Shown: positions 7,576 through 16,131, numbered from the stretch's first letter. The stretch: 34,819 nt of DNA from Desulfobacteraceae bacterium (GCA_011390415.1 JAABSL010000055.1:1-34819), one strand, 5' to 3'. Notes: generated from the sequence alone by a model not told the origin. Program-made: numbers and translations.

Positions 7576-8139
7576 ATGTATGAAAGTGGTGATCTCAAAA
7601 AAGGCCTTAAAATTGAAATTGACGGCGATCCCTATGTGATTGTCAGTTTTGAATTTGTAAAACCCGGAAAAGGGCAGGCCCTGTATAAATGCAAGCTTAA
7701 AAATATGATCACCGGTACCCAGTTCGACCGGACCTATCGATCCGGTGAGAAATTTAATCCCGCCAACCTGGAAGAGCAGGAAATGGAATATCTGTACAGT
7801 GATGGCCAGCAGTACTGCTTTATGAATTCATCTACTTATGACCAGGTTTTTCTGGGCCGAGAGCAGATAGGCGATGATATTAATTTTTTAAAAGAAAATA
7901 CGGTCTGCAACGTGCTGTTGTTTAACGGTCATCCCATTGCCGTTTCCCTGCCAAATTTTATTGAATTGGAAATTGTGAAATCAGATCCCTGGGTAAAAGG
8001 GGACACCGCCTCCGGAAGCAATAAGCCGGCGACCCTGGAAACCGGTTATGAATTGCAGGTCCCGCCGTTTATCGAAGAAGGGGAGATGATCCGCATTGAT
8101 ACCCGCAGCGGCGAATATGTGGAACGGGTGAAGAAGTAG
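7576..8139 (+). CDS. efp: Translation elongation factor P
   Basis: 187 aa, the normal EF-P length. It binds stalled ribosomes between P and E sites and relieves arrest at polyproline motifs. The N-terminal KOW-like domain has KPGKGQA with Lys32 at the tip, the position beta-lysylated by EpmA/EpmB in Enterobacteria. The OB domains end with the typical EEGEMIRIDTRSGEYVERV. AGGAGAG lies about eight bases before the ATG. No epmA or epmB is in the window, so the modification cannot be judged here. It is followed by a probable terminator and then by the TetR gene. Confidence 0.97.
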   Translation: MYESGDLKKGLKIEIDGDPYVIVSFEFVKPGKGQALYKCKLKNMITGTQFDRTYRSGEKFNPANLEEQEMEYLYSDGQQYCFMNSSTYDQVFLGREQIGDDINFLKENTVCNVLLFNGHPIAVSLPNFIELEIVKSDPWVKGDTASGSNKPATLETGYELQVPPFIEEGEMIRIDTRSGEYVERVKK

Positions 8140-8150
8140 CAAGGAGTTGG

Positions 8151-8177
8151 GGCACGCCCCGGTGCCTGTGCTTTTTT
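8151..8177 (+). terminator. Possible terminator after efp
   Basis: A short GC-rich hairpin, GGCAC (8151-8155) with GTGCC (8162-8166), lies just after efp. A TTTTTT run begins six bases later (8172-8177). The gap between stem and T run weakens the call; overlapping pairings such as GGGGC-AC-GCCCC are also possible. Confidence 0.4.
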
Positions 8178-8225
8178 CGTTAAAAAATAGCATGTTATGA
8201 TTTTTTAAAATCTGAATATTTTTTC

Positions 8226-8253
8226 TTGACAGCACGATAAACGATTTGATAAT
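8226..8253 (+). promoter_or_regulatory. Promoter of tetR and acyl-CoA dehydrogenase genes
   Basis: TTGACA (8226-8231) is followed, after 16 bases, by GATAAT (8248-8253), which matches five of six -10 bases. The transcript would start near 8260, inside the operator palindromes, only about 15 bases before the tetR ATG. That geometry fits autorepression. Confidence 0.65.
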
Positions 8254-8289
8254 GAATGAGCATTCATTCAATGAATGAGTGCTCATTCA
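8253..8289 (+). promoter_or_regulatory. Twin TetR operators (two 18-bp palindromes)
   Basis: Two copies of TGAATGA-N4-TCATTCA occur: TGAATGAGCATTCATTCA (8253-8270) and TGAATGAGTGCTCATTCA (8272-8289). Their centres are 19 bp apart, nearly two helical turns. The first overlaps the -10 and the predicted transcription start; the second contains the tetR start codon. Their position directly ahead of a TetR-family gene indicates autoregulation. A third, degenerate copy lies at 10957-10974. Confidence 0.8.
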
Positions 8290-8940
8290 TTATTTTTAAG
8301 CCGTTTAGCGGGGTGCGTCATCAAAATTCAGGACCAGCCAAATAAATCCAATAATGATAAATACCATCAGATCCTCAATGCTGCCATAAAAGTGTTTGCG
8401 GAACAGGGGTATCATAAGGCAACCATCTCCCAGGTTGCCCGTGAGGCTGGTGTTGCCGATGGCACTATCTATATCTATTTCAAGAATAAAGCAGATATTC
8501 TGTTTAATTTTTTCAGTTATAAAACCCGGCGGGTGTTTGATCGTTTCAAGGGCGAAGTGGAAAAGGCCGAGCATGCCGAAGACAAGCTCAGAAATCTGAT
8601 CCGCCGGCATCTGGGCGAATTTCAGCGTGATCCGAATATGGCGGTTGTCTTTCAGCGGGAAGCACTGCAGGCCCGCTATATTGACGAAGCCTATATCAAG
8701 GATATTACCAAGATGTATCTCGATATCATCGGTGATATTATTGAACAGGGTCAGAAAGAAGGCAGTATCCGGAAAGATTTCCAGTCCGGGCTCGTCAAAC
8801 GGTTTATCCTCGGGGCGGTCAATGAAGTCATTAATACCTGGGTGGTTACCGGCATAAAATATGACCTGGTGACCATGGCAGATCCCCTGGTGGATCTCTA
8901 TTTTAAAGGCATCGGGCTGAAAAGTCAGGGTGTTCAATAA
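8275..8940 (+). CDS. TetR/AcrR-family regulator, probably of fatty-acid oxidation
   Basis: 221 aa from ATG 8275. The helix-turn-helix is clear: KYHQILNAAIKVFAEQGYHKATISQVAREAGVADGTIYIYFKNK (continuous over about residues 28-71), followed by a helical ligand-binding domain. The next gene, 53 bases downstream, is an acyl-CoA dehydrogenase, and a matching operator precedes the oxidoreductase-etfBA genes, so an acyl-CoA-responsive repressor is likely. The start is odd: ATG 8275 is the only standard start in this frame before the HTH, lies inside an operator and has no Shine-Dalgarno. The mRNA may be nearly leaderless, or a rare start codon may be used nearer KIQDQ. The family is certain; ligand and start are not. 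Confidence 0.88.
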   Translation: MSAHSLFLSRLAGCVIKIQDQPNKSNNDKYHQILNAAIKVFAEQGYHKATISQVAREAGVADGTIYIYFKNKADILFNFFSYKTRRVFDRFKGEVEKAEHAEDKLRNLIRRHLGEFQRDPNMAVVFQREALQARYIDEAYIKDITKMYLDIIGDIIEQGQKEGSIRKDFQSGLVKRFILGAVNEVINTWVVTGIKYDLVTMADPLVDLYFKGIGLKSQGVQ

Positions 8941-8993
8941 AAATATATTTAAACGCAGTAAAAAAATAAAATTTAAAAAGGAGAAACGAAATT

Positions 8994-10805
8994 ATGGCAC
9001 AGCAAATTTCAGATCGACGGGATATCGATTTTGTCCTCCACGAGCAGTTGAACGTTGATCAGTTCAGTAAAAGTGAACAATATGCAGAATTTAACAAAAA
9101 AACGGTGGACCTGATTGTATCCGAGGCCCGCAACCTGGCAGTCAAGGAAATTCTTCCCACGCGTAAAGAAGGGGATGAAATCGGATGCACGTTTGCCAAC
9201 AACACCGTCACCGTTCCGGAAATTTTCAGAAAACCGTTTGATCTGTTGCGGGAAGGCGAATGGACTGCCATGCCGGAAGATCCGGAATACGGCGGACAGG
9301 GAATGCCGAGATCCGTTTCCATGGCAGCCGCGGAATACTTCAACGGCGCCAACTATGCGTTCATGATGTACTCCGGTCTGACCCACGGCGCCGGAAAGCT
9401 GGTCGAAGCATTCGGCACGGACGAACAAAAAGCCATGTATCTGAAAAAGATGTTCACCTGCGAATGGGGCGGCACCATGCTGCTGACCGAACCGGAAGCC
9501 GGATCAGATGTCGGCGCATTGACCAGTAAAGCGGTTCCCAACGGTGACGGCACTTATTCCATCACCGGTCAGAAAATTTTTATCTCCAGCGGTGATCATG
9601 ACCTGGTTGAAAATATCATTCATCCGGTGCTGGCCCGTATCGAAGGCGCTCCTGCCGGAACCAAGGGTATTTCCCTGTTTGCGGTTCCCAAGTACCGGGT
9701 GAACGAAGACGGCAGCCTGGGTGAATTCAATGATATTACCTGTGTGGGCATAGAAGAAAAAATGGGTATCCACGGCAATGCCACCTGCACCATGTCCATG
9801 GGCGAAAAAGGCAATTGTATCGGTACCCTGCTGGGCGAAGAAAATAAAGGCATGCGCGCCATGTTCCTCATGATGAACGAAGCCCGCCTGCTGGTGGGAA
9901 TGCAGGGATTTGCCTGCGCCACCGCCTCCTACATGAATGCCGTCAACTATGCCAAAGAAAGAATTCAGGGCCGGAATCTGATGGACATGATGAATCCGGA
10001 TGCTGCCGGCGTTGCCATTATCAATCATCCGGATGTCCGCCGCCAGCTCCTCAACATGAAGGTGTATATCGAAGGCATGAGAAGCCTGCTTTACTATGTG
10101 GCCTGGTGTGAGGACAAAGCCAATACAACGGAAGATGAAAAGGAAAAAGAGAAATTCCATGATCTGATTGAACTCCTGATTCCCATTGCCAAAGGATATG
10201 TGACGGATAAGGCCTTTGAGGTATGCAGCGCCGGCATGCAGGTATACGGCGGTTATGGCTATATCAAGGAATATCCCCAGGAACAGCTGATGCGGGACTG
10301 CCGGATCACCATGATCTATGAAGGCACCAATGGTATTCAGTCCATGGACCTGCTGGGCAGAAAGCTCGGCATGAAAAAAGGCAAACTGGTCATGGATCTG
10401 ATGGGCGAAATCATGGCCGTGACCGCTGCCGCCAAAAACATTGACAGCATTAAGGATTATGCGGTTAAAGTCGAAGAAGCCCTGAATAAACTGGGTGAGG
10501 TCGCCATGCATCTGGGTAAAACCGCCATGTCCGAAAAAGTGCTCAATGCCTTTGCATTCTCCTACCCGTTCATGGAAGTTACCGGTGATGTGGTAATGGC
10601 CTGGATGCTGCTGTGGAGAGCACAGATTGCAGCGGAAAAACTGGAAAAAGCAAAGAAAAAAGACATTCCTTTCTATGCGGGTCAGCTCAAGAGTGCGCAA
10701 TATTTCTGCACCACCGTACTGCCGACCACCCTGGGAAAAATGAATGCCATTCTGGCAACCGACGGGGCGGTCATTGAAATAGATGAAGCCTCTTTTATCG
10801 GTTAA
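8994..10805 (+). CDS. Acyl-CoA dehydrogenase, about 600-residue FadE5/DmdC-like type
   Basis: 603 aa. FAD enzyme that oxidises acyl-CoA to enoyl-CoA and passes electrons to ETF. Typical motifs are PEDPEYGGQGMP, the substrate/FAD segment LLTEPEAGSDVG, ITGQKIFISSGDHD, the QVYGGYGYIKEYPQEQLMRD stretch, and the catalytic glutamate in IYEGTNGIQ (E443). A C-terminal helical extension (about residues 470-600) marks the long acyl-CoA dehydrogenase subfamily. GGAG lies close to the ATG. It follows the TetR gene in the same transcript and ends at a strong terminator. The chain length of the substrate cannot be read from sequence. The redox partners are probably the etfBA and oxidoreductase encoded downstream. 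Confidence 0.95.
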   Translation: MAQQISDRRDIDFVLHEQLNVDQFSKSEQYAEFNKKTVDLIVSEARNLAVKEILPTRKEGDEIGCTFANNTVTVPEIFRKPFDLLREGEWTAMPEDPEYGGQGMPRSVSMAAAEYFNGANYAFMMYSGLTHGAGKLVEAFGTDEQKAMYLKKMFTCEWGGTMLLTEPEAGSDVGALTSKAVPNGDGTYSITGQKIFISSGDHDLVENIIHPVLARIEGAPAGTKGISLFAVPKYRVNEDGSLGEFNDITCVGIEEKMGIHGNATCTMSMGEKGNCIGTLLGEENKGMRAMFLMMNEARLLVGMQGFACATASYMNAVNYAKERIQGRNLMDMMNPDAAGVAIINHPDVRRQLLNMKVYIEGMRSLLYYVAWCEDKANTTEDEKEKEKFHDLIELLIPIAKGYVTDKAFEVCSAGMQVYGGYGYIKEYPQEQLMRDCRITMIYEGTNGIQSMDLLGRKLGMKKGKLVMDLMGEIMAVTAAAKNIDSIKDYAVKVEEALNKLGEVAMHLGKTAMSEKVLNAFAFSYPFMEVTGDVVMAWMLLWRAQIAAEKLEKAKKKDIPFYAGQLKSAQYFCTTVLPTTLGKMNAILATDGAVIEIDEASFIG

Positions 10806-10841
10806 TACCGGATTCTTTTATATGTTTTTTTGAGTATATGT

Positions 10842-10876
10842 TCAGGGGGCTTCATCAGAAGCCCCCTGATTTGTTT
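10842..10876 (+). terminator. Rho-independent terminator after acyl-CoA dehydrogenase
   Basis: A perfect 12-bp stem, TCAGGGGGCTTC (10842-10853) with GAAGCCCCCTGA (10858-10869), loop ATCA, is followed by the T-rich TTTGTTTG. It separates the tetR-dehydrogenase unit from the oxidoreductase-etf unit, so the latter needs its own promoter. Confidence 0.88.
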
Positions 10877-10931
10877 GCGGCGGATAGCGAATATTGTTCA
10901 CTTTCAGAAAGTTATCGAAAATAATTTTTCC

Positions 10932-10961
10932 TTGACTGATTTTTAATTTTCAACTAAGAAT
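10932..10961 (+). promoter_or_regulatory. Candidate promoter of the oxidoreductase-etfBA operon
   Basis: TTGACT (10932-10937) is followed, after 18 bases, by AAGAAT (10956-10961). The -10 is weak, but the TetR-like operator starts 25 bases after the start of this -35 (27 in the tetR promoter), supporting the placement. About 110 bases of leader precede the gene. Confidence 0.45.
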
Positions 10962-10974
10962 GATTGTTCGTTCA
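10957..10974 (+). promoter_or_regulatory. Degenerate copy of the TetR operator
   Basis: AGAATGATTGTTCGTTCA matches the 18-bp palindrome at 8272-8289 at 14 of 18 positions. It keeps the half-site GAATGA, the four-base spacer and TCGTTC in place of TCATTC. It overlaps the candidate -10, so TetR would repress this operon too. Confidence 0.6.
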
Positions 10975-11074
10975 TATTGGTTTAAGAGACGGAGTCATTT
11001 TTTTGCCGTTTATAACATATTAAGATATTAATATTATTTTCATCATTGGGATGAAGGGAGAAAAGGATTAAAGA

Positions 11075-13150
11075 ATGGAACCTGTATTAATTTCTCCGGC
11101 GTCGTTCAAGCTTTTTGGGTTTTTCCCAACGGTTATATTTTCAGTGCTGTTGCCTTTGCTGGGCGTGGGATTGTTTACCTACATCATCGCCCGGCGTGTT
11201 GCACCGATGGTAAAAGCCAATCCGGATTTCCGGTTTGACCGACTCAAGGAACGAATCGTTAACGTATTAAAAATCTGGCTGGCGCAATATCGCCACCCGC
11301 GGTATATGATGGCCGGGGTGCTGCATATTATTATTTTCTTTGGTTTTTTAATCCTGTCCGTCCGTTCCACCGAACTGGTGATCAAGGGTATCAGCGACGG
11401 CTTTGTCATGCCGGGACTCGGCGGAACAATCGGCGATATCTATTATTTTTTTAAAGATTATGCGGCCACTGCCGTATTTTTTGCCGTCATGATTGCCGCA
11501 GTCCGGAGGGGGATTTTCAGGCCGGACCGGTATCATTACCCGAAATCATACGGTCATGATCATACCAATGAGGCGATTTTTGTGTTGCTGATTATCGCCA
11601 CCCTGATGGTTTCCGAAAGTCTCTACGAAGCCGCGCTGGTGGCGGCGGAAGTACAGGCGGGGCATGAAGCCACTTTTCTGGCGCCGGGCACCCTGGCATG
11701 GTTTTTCAAGAATATCCTTCTGGACAACTCCAAGGAAAGCCTTCAGGCCTATCACATCGTTTCCTACTATGTGCATGATCTGACGTTTTTCTTTTTCCTG
11801 TGCTTTTTGCCCATGGGCAAACATTTCCATGTCATCACATCGCTGTTTAACGTATTTTTCATGCGACTGGATCGCGGCAAAGTGCGTCCGGTGCGCTACG
11901 GCGTCAGTGATGAAGAACTTGATGACCTGGAATCCTTTGGCGTTAAAAATTTTTCCGATTTCACATGGAAGGATATCCTGGATTTTTATACCTGTGCCGA
12001 CTGCGGCCGCTGTTCGGATCAATGTCCGGCCAACGCGGTCAAACGCCCTCTGTCTCCGCGGTTTATTTCCATTAAAGGAAGGGATTATGCATTTTCTCAC
12101 TTTCCGTTGATGGGGAACTTTGTTGCTCAGGAACCCTTAATCGGGGAAGATGGAATCTATTCAGAAGATGAAATCTGGTCCTGCACCACCTGCGGCGCCT
12201 GCGAAGAGGAATGCCCCATCGGAATTGAATACATCAACAAAATTGTTGATTTGCGCCGGGGAATGGTGGAAGAGGGAAATGTGCCCCAGTCCTTGCAGAA
12301 ACCCTTGTCCTCGTTGGAAAAACGCGGCAATCCCTATGGCAAGATGGAAAAGAAGAGAGCCGACTGGACCAAGGAACTGGAAGACTGCGAAGTCAAGATT
12401 CTGGACAAGAAAACAACAGCCGACACCCTTTATTTTGTGGACTCGGTAACCTCCTATGATGAGCGTATGATGGAAGTCGCCCGGGCCACTTCGAAAATCA
12501 TGTGTGCGGTGGGTGAAGATTTCGGTATTTTGGGTAAGGAAGAAAGAGACAGCGGAAATGAGGTGAAGCGGTTTGGCGAAGAAATGCTGTACCAGAGCCT
12601 CAAGGCGCACAATACCGAAGCCATCAAAAACGCCGGTGCGAAAAAGATTGTCACCGCCGATCCCCATGCATACAATTCATTGAAAAATGAATATACTGAT
12701 ATGCCGCCGGTGGAACATATCAGCCAGGTGATCCTGAAAGGGGTGTCATCCGGTAAGCTCAAGCTCAAGGGCGTCACCGAAGAAGAAGCGGAAAAAGTCT
12801 ACACGTATCATGATCCCTGCTATCTGGGTCGTCATAACGGGTTGTATGAAGAACCCCGTAATGCCATTGATTCGATTCCCGGCATCCGGCGGGTGGAAAT
12901 GCTGAAAAACCGCGACCGCTCATTCTGCTGCAGCGGCGGCGGGTTGATGCTTTTTTATGAACCGGAAGAAGAGGAAAGAATGGGGGTCCGCCGGGTGAAG
13001 ATGGCACAGAAAGCCGGCGCCAATGTGATTGTGACCGCATGTCCCTTCTGTCTGGTGAACATGGAAGATGGCATCAAGGTGGCCGGCCTGGAAGGAAAGA
13101 TGGAAGCGATTGACCTGGGCGAGCTGATTGCCGCTCATATTGAAAAGTAG
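11075..13150 (+). CDS. Membrane ETF:(mena)quinone oxidoreductase, haem b / Fe-S / CCG type (EMO/EtfD-like)
   Basis: 691 aa. The N-terminal third has about six hydrophobic helices with conserved His (YRHPRYMMAGVLHIIIFF, YHIVSYYVHDL, GKHFHVITS), like NarI-type cytochrome b subunits. Two ferredoxin motifs follow: CADCGRCSDQCP (C307, 310, 313, 317) and CTTCGACEEECP (C370, 373, 376, 380). The C-terminus has two CCG-type (HdrD/DUF224) domains. The second is intact (HDPCYLGRHNG, FCCSGGG at C618-C619, TACPFCLVNM). The first has lost its cysteines (VDSVTSYD, ERDSGNE, TADPHAYNSL). Such proteins take electrons from ETF and reduce menaquinone during beta-oxidation. etfB and etfA follow directly. AAGGA precedes the ATG. 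The family is firm; the quinone type is inferred. Confidence 0.92.
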   Translation: MEPVLISPASFKLFGFFPTVIFSVLLPLLGVGLFTYIIARRVAPMVKANPDFRFDRLKERIVNVLKIWLAQYRHPRYMMAGVLHIIIFFGFLILSVRSTELVIKGISDGFVMPGLGGTIGDIYYFFKDYAATAVFFAVMIAAVRRGIFRPDRYHYPKSYGHDHTNEAIFVLLIIATLMVSESLYEAALVAAEVQAGHEATFLAPGTLAWFFKNILLDNSKESLQAYHIVSYYVHDLTFFFFLCFLPMGKHFHVITSLFNVFFMRLDRGKVRPVRYGVSDEELDDLESFGVKNFSDFTWKDILDFYTCADCGRCSDQCPANAVKRPLSPRFISIKGRDYAFSHFPLMGNFVAQEPLIGEDGIYSEDEIWSCTTCGACEEECPIGIEYINKIVDLRRGMVEEGNVPQSLQKPLSSLEKRGNPYGKMEKKRADWTKELEDCEVKILDKKTTADTLYFVDSVTSYDERMMEVARATSKIMCAVGEDFGILGKEERDSGNEVKRFGEEMLYQSLKAHNTEAIKNAGAKKIVTADPHAYNSLKNEYTDMPPVEHISQVILKGVSSGKLKLKGVTEEEAEKVYTYHDPCYLGRHNGLYEEPRNAIDSIPGIRRVEMLKNRDRSFCCSGGGLMLFYEPEEEERMGVRRVKMAQKAGANVIVTACPFCLVNMEDGIKVAGLEGKMEAIDLGELIAAHIEK

Positions 13151-13251
13151 GCTGCTTTTTCCGGGCTGATCTTTTAGTGTATACCGTATTTATTTGATGG
13201 GCGGATAAACGTCTGTAAATTTTATAATAACAGATAGAGTTGGAGGTCGAT

Positions 13252-14040
13252 ATGGAAATTTTGGTATGTATTAAGCGTGTTCCAGATACCTCGGAAAACG
13301 AGATCGAAATCAACAGCGATGGCAATGACATCGAGCGTGACGATCTGGTTTACTCGGTAAACGAATGGGACAACTACGCAGTGGAAGAAGCAATTCAGAT
13401 CGTGGACAAAGTCGGCGGTTCCGTAACCGTGGTCACGGTCGGCGATGATGAATCTGAAGAAGTATTAAGACGTGAAATGGCCATGGGCGCCAACAACGGT
13501 CTTTTGCTGACAGATGACGCATTTGAAGGCTCTGACGGCAAAGGCATTGCAACAATTCTCAAAGCCGCCGTGGAAAAGGGCAATTATGACCTTATCATGA
13601 CCGGTGCCCAGGCGGATGAGGGTGCTGCCCAGGTCGGCGGTATGCTGGCAGCCATGCTGGATTATCCCTATGCGTCTCTGGTGAACCTCATTGAACCCGG
13701 CGATGGCAAGTTGAAAGTCGGACGTGAAATTGAAGGCGGCAACCAGGAAATGAATGAAATCGAGCTTCCCTGTGTTCTGTCCATTCAGACCGGTATCAAT
13801 GAACCCCGATATGTGGGTATCCGTGGTATTCGAAAAGTCGCATCTGTTGAAATCCCGGAGCTCGGTGCCGGAGATCTGGGTGTGGACGCCGGTGCCATCG
13901 GTGAAGATTCGGCAAAGGTAAAACGTGTTGATTACTTTGTCCCGGATATGGGCGAAGGTGCTGAAATGCTCGAGGGCAGCACCGAGGAAATCATCGCAAA
14001 ACTCATTGAATACTTAAAATCCAAGGGAGGGTTAAAATAA
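13252..14040 (+). CDS. etfB: Electron transfer flavoprotein beta subunit
   Basis: 262 aa from ATG 13252, chosen because GGAGG (13242-13246) sits six bases before it; an in-frame TTG at 13240 is less likely. The start MEILVCIKRVPDT is typical, as are VYSVNEWDNYAVEEAIQ, TGAQADEGAAQVGGMLA and LPCVLSIQTGINEPRYVGIR, which form the AMP/FAD-binding and partner-recognition parts. With EtfA it carries electrons from acyl-CoA dehydrogenases to the membrane oxidoreductase encoded upstream. Its stop overlaps the etfA start by one base (TAATG), so translation is coupled. Confidence 0.97.
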   Translation: MEILVCIKRVPDTSENEIEINSDGNDIERDDLVYSVNEWDNYAVEEAIQIVDKVGGSVTVVTVGDDESEEVLRREMAMGANNGLLLTDDAFEGSDGKGIATILKAAVEKGNYDLIMTGAQADEGAAQVGGMLAAMLDYPYASLVNLIEPGDGKLKVGREIEGGNQEMNEIELPCVLSIQTGINEPRYVGIRGIRKVASVEIPELGAGDLGVDAGAIGEDSAKVKRVDYFVPDMGEGAEMLEGSTEEIIAKLIEYLKSKGGLK

Positions 14041-15005
14041 TGGCTGATATTTTTGCATATATCAAACATGCTGATGGGGTTGCCGAAGATTCCGCCTTGG
14101 AACTGATCGTTGCAGCAAAGAAAATCGCACCGGATGCTTCTGTAACCGCGGTTGTTACCGGAAGCGGCGGGGATCTGGATAAAGTCTGCACTGAAATGGC
14201 AGCTGTTTATAATGCCGTATGGAAAATCGACAATGCCGCACTGGCATATCCGAACGCGGAAGTGGTTCGTAAAGCACTGGTCAACATCCTGCCGGGAGAC
14301 AGCATTGTGCTGCTGCCCCATGATACCTTCGGGATGGATCTGGGACCCGGATTGTCCATTAAAATGGACTCCACTTTTGTTGCGGACATTGTCGGCATTG
14401 AAGGTGTGGACGGCGAAACACTGAAAACCATTCGCCAGGAATTTTCCGGTCAGGTCAGTACTCATGTGACCTGCGATATCGCAAATGGTGCCGTACTCAA
14501 CATCCGCCCAGGTGTTTTCCAGCCGGATGATGCCAAATTCGGTGGTGATGTGGTGGACAAATCCGGCGATGCCGGAGACCTGAGCACCAAACGCACCTTT
14601 CTGGAAGTGGTTGAAGCCGAGGCCGGTGATGTCGACATTACCAAATCCGAAGTCCTGGTTTCCGTTGGCCGCGGTATTGAAGATGAAGACAATGTGGAAC
14701 TGGTTTTTGACCTGGCCGAAGCCATGGGTGCGGATGTTTCCTGTTCCCGCCCCATCGTTGATGCCAAATGGCTGGAAAAATCACGTCAGGTCGGTACTTC
14801 CGGTCAGACCGTCAAGCCCAAAGTCTATATGGCCATGGGTATTTCCGGTTCTTTCCAGCACATGGGCGGCATCAAGGGAAATCCGTTTATCGTTGCGGTA
14901 AACAAAAATCCCAAAGCGCCGATCTTCCAGGTTGCCGATGTCGGCATCGAAGCCGATATTCTGGAATTTATTCCGGAATTGACCGAAGCCGTGGAAGGGC
15001 TGTAA
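14040..15005 (+). CDS. etfA: Electron transfer flavoprotein alpha subunit
   Basis: 321 aa. The N-terminal domain (ADIFAYIKHADG...) resembles EtfB. The C-terminal FAD domain has VSVGRGIEDEDN, the SRPIVDAKWLEKSRQVG stretch, TVKPKVYMAMGISGSFQHMGGI and VAVNKNPKAPIFQVADVGI, the classic EtfA signature. No ferredoxin domain is fused and no extra 4Fe-4S motif is seen, so this is the plain electron-carrier form rather than an obvious bifurcating fusion. It is last in the oxidoreductase-etfB-etfA operon and is followed by a strong terminator. Confidence 0.97.
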   Translation: MADIFAYIKHADGVAEDSALELIVAAKKIAPDASVTAVVTGSGGDLDKVCTEMAAVYNAVWKIDNAALAYPNAEVVRKALVNILPGDSIVLLPHDTFGMDLGPGLSIKMDSTFVADIVGIEGVDGETLKTIRQEFSGQVSTHVTCDIANGAVLNIRPGVFQPDDAKFGGDVVDKSGDAGDLSTKRTFLEVVEAEAGDVDITKSEVLVSVGRGIEDEDNVELVFDLAEAMGADVSCSRPIVDAKWLEKSRQVGTSGQTVKPKVYMAMGISGSFQHMGGIKGNPFIVAVNKNPKAPIFQVADVGIEADILEFIPELTEAVEGL

Positions 15006-15034
15006 TTTTTTCAGCAGTCTGAATATAAAAATAA

Positions 15035-15070
15035 AAACCCCGGTTCGATGATTCGATCCGGGGTTTTTTT
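15035..15070 (+). terminator. Rho-independent terminator after etfA
   Basis: A 13-bp stem with one mismatch, AACCCCGGTTCGA (15036-15048) with TCGATCCGGGGTT (15053-15065), is followed by seven T. It closes the etf operon. Confidence 0.92.
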
Positions 15071-15227
15071 ATGTTTATGCCGGGCGGGGTTTTATATTTA
15101 CCGGTAAATGCGGTTTTCCGGTTTCCGCGTCATGCTTTTCTTGATTTTTTTGTAATCCGTATTATTATCAATGTGCCGTTTATGATTAAAAATAGTTTTT
15201 TCCCAAGAGTTACTGAATGAGGAGTTA

Positions 15228-16124
15228 ATGGAATTAATAAATCGTGTTGTGTTTGAAAGGCCATCTCTTTCTGATCTTATACAAAACCATACTGTCGTTG
15301 ATATGCATTTTCATTCCCGTTATTCCGATGGAATGAATTACATCAGAAGTATTGCAAAACGGGCGGAAAAAATGGGCATCGGTATCGCCGTAACCGATCA
15401 TAATGCCATCAAAGGCGCAGTCCGCCTGGATGAATTTAAAAATATCCTCACCATTCCCGGCATAGAGGTAACCTCCAGAGAAGGTGCGCATGTCCTTGTT
15501 TATTTTTATGATTTAAAGACATTGATCCGGTTTTATCAAACAGATGTGCAGCCGTTTCTGGGCAAGGATCTGATGTCTTCCATTTCTTTACCCATGGATG
15601 AAGTTGTTCGCCGGGCCCGCAATTACCAGAATTTGATTATCTTTCCGCACCCTTATTGCGGCGTTTATACCGGTATCTGTAATGCGTTTTTTTCAAAAAA
15701 ACAGCAGGCGGATCTCATGGATTGTGTGGACGGCGTTGAAGTCATCAATTCCGGAAACATAAAAAAAGGGAATTTGCAATCCGCGGTGCTCGGATTCAAT
15801 GTGGGCAAATCAATGACCGGCGGCAGCGACGGGCACAATCTCTTTCAAATGGGAAAAGCCGTGACATATGCCGATTGCGCACCGGACCGGCAGGCGTTTC
15901 TGGATGCCGTTAAAAATCGCGAATCCTATGTCATTGGCAAAGAGACGCATTTACTGCAAAAAGTGACCAGCAACGGGTACAAGATCCGAAGCAGTATCAA
16001 AAATTCTCCGAATGTGATGGAAAAAAATGTCAGATACAGTTACACCGTCATCAATTCCAAATCAAAACAGGTCCGGGATTCCGTGCAGCGCCGGCTCAAT
16101 AACCGTTTCCGGCGTCACGGATAA
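15228..16124 (+). CDS. PHP-domain metal-dependent phosphoesterase
   Basis: 298 aa. The polymerase-and-histidinol-phosphatase metal site is complete: DMHFHSRYSDG (about residue 25), VTDHNAIKG, GIEVTSREGAHVLVYF, IFPHPYCGVYTG and GGSDGHN. This resembles the YciV/TrpH-like branch (RNase AM or nucleotide 3',5'-phosphatase), but the C-terminal 70 residues are basic and not recognised. AGGAG sits four to five bases before the ATG. It is a single gene converging on cls. The substrate cannot be named from sequence. Confidence 0.85.
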   Translation: MELINRVVFERPSLSDLIQNHTVVDMHFHSRYSDGMNYIRSIAKRAEKMGIGIAVTDHNAIKGAVRLDEFKNILTIPGIEVTSREGAHVLVYFYDLKTLIRFYQTDVQPFLGKDLMSSISLPMDEVVRRARNYQNLIIFPHPYCGVYTGICNAFFSKKQQADLMDCVDGVEVINSGNIKKGNLQSAVLGFNVGKSMTGGSDGHNLFQMGKAVTYADCAPDRQAFLDAVKNRESYVIGKETHLLQKVTSNGYKIRSSIKNSPNVMEKNVRYSYTVINSKSKQVRDSVQRRLNNRFRRHG

Positions 16125-16131
16125 TTTTTTG

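Noticed and set aside
8305-8937. Minus-strand open frame opposite tetR
   Set aside because: Antisense shadow of a clear TetR gene.
9504-10700. Long minus-strand open frame (398 codons) opposite the acyl-CoA dehydrogenase
   Set aside because: It is the antisense of a strongly supported gene; His- and Phe-rich composition is typical of antisense frames in this base composition.
15207-15224. TGAATGAGGAGTTAATGG before the PHP gene as a further TetR site
   Set aside because: Only one half-site matches; the bases overlap the ribosome binding site AGGAG, which explains the match.
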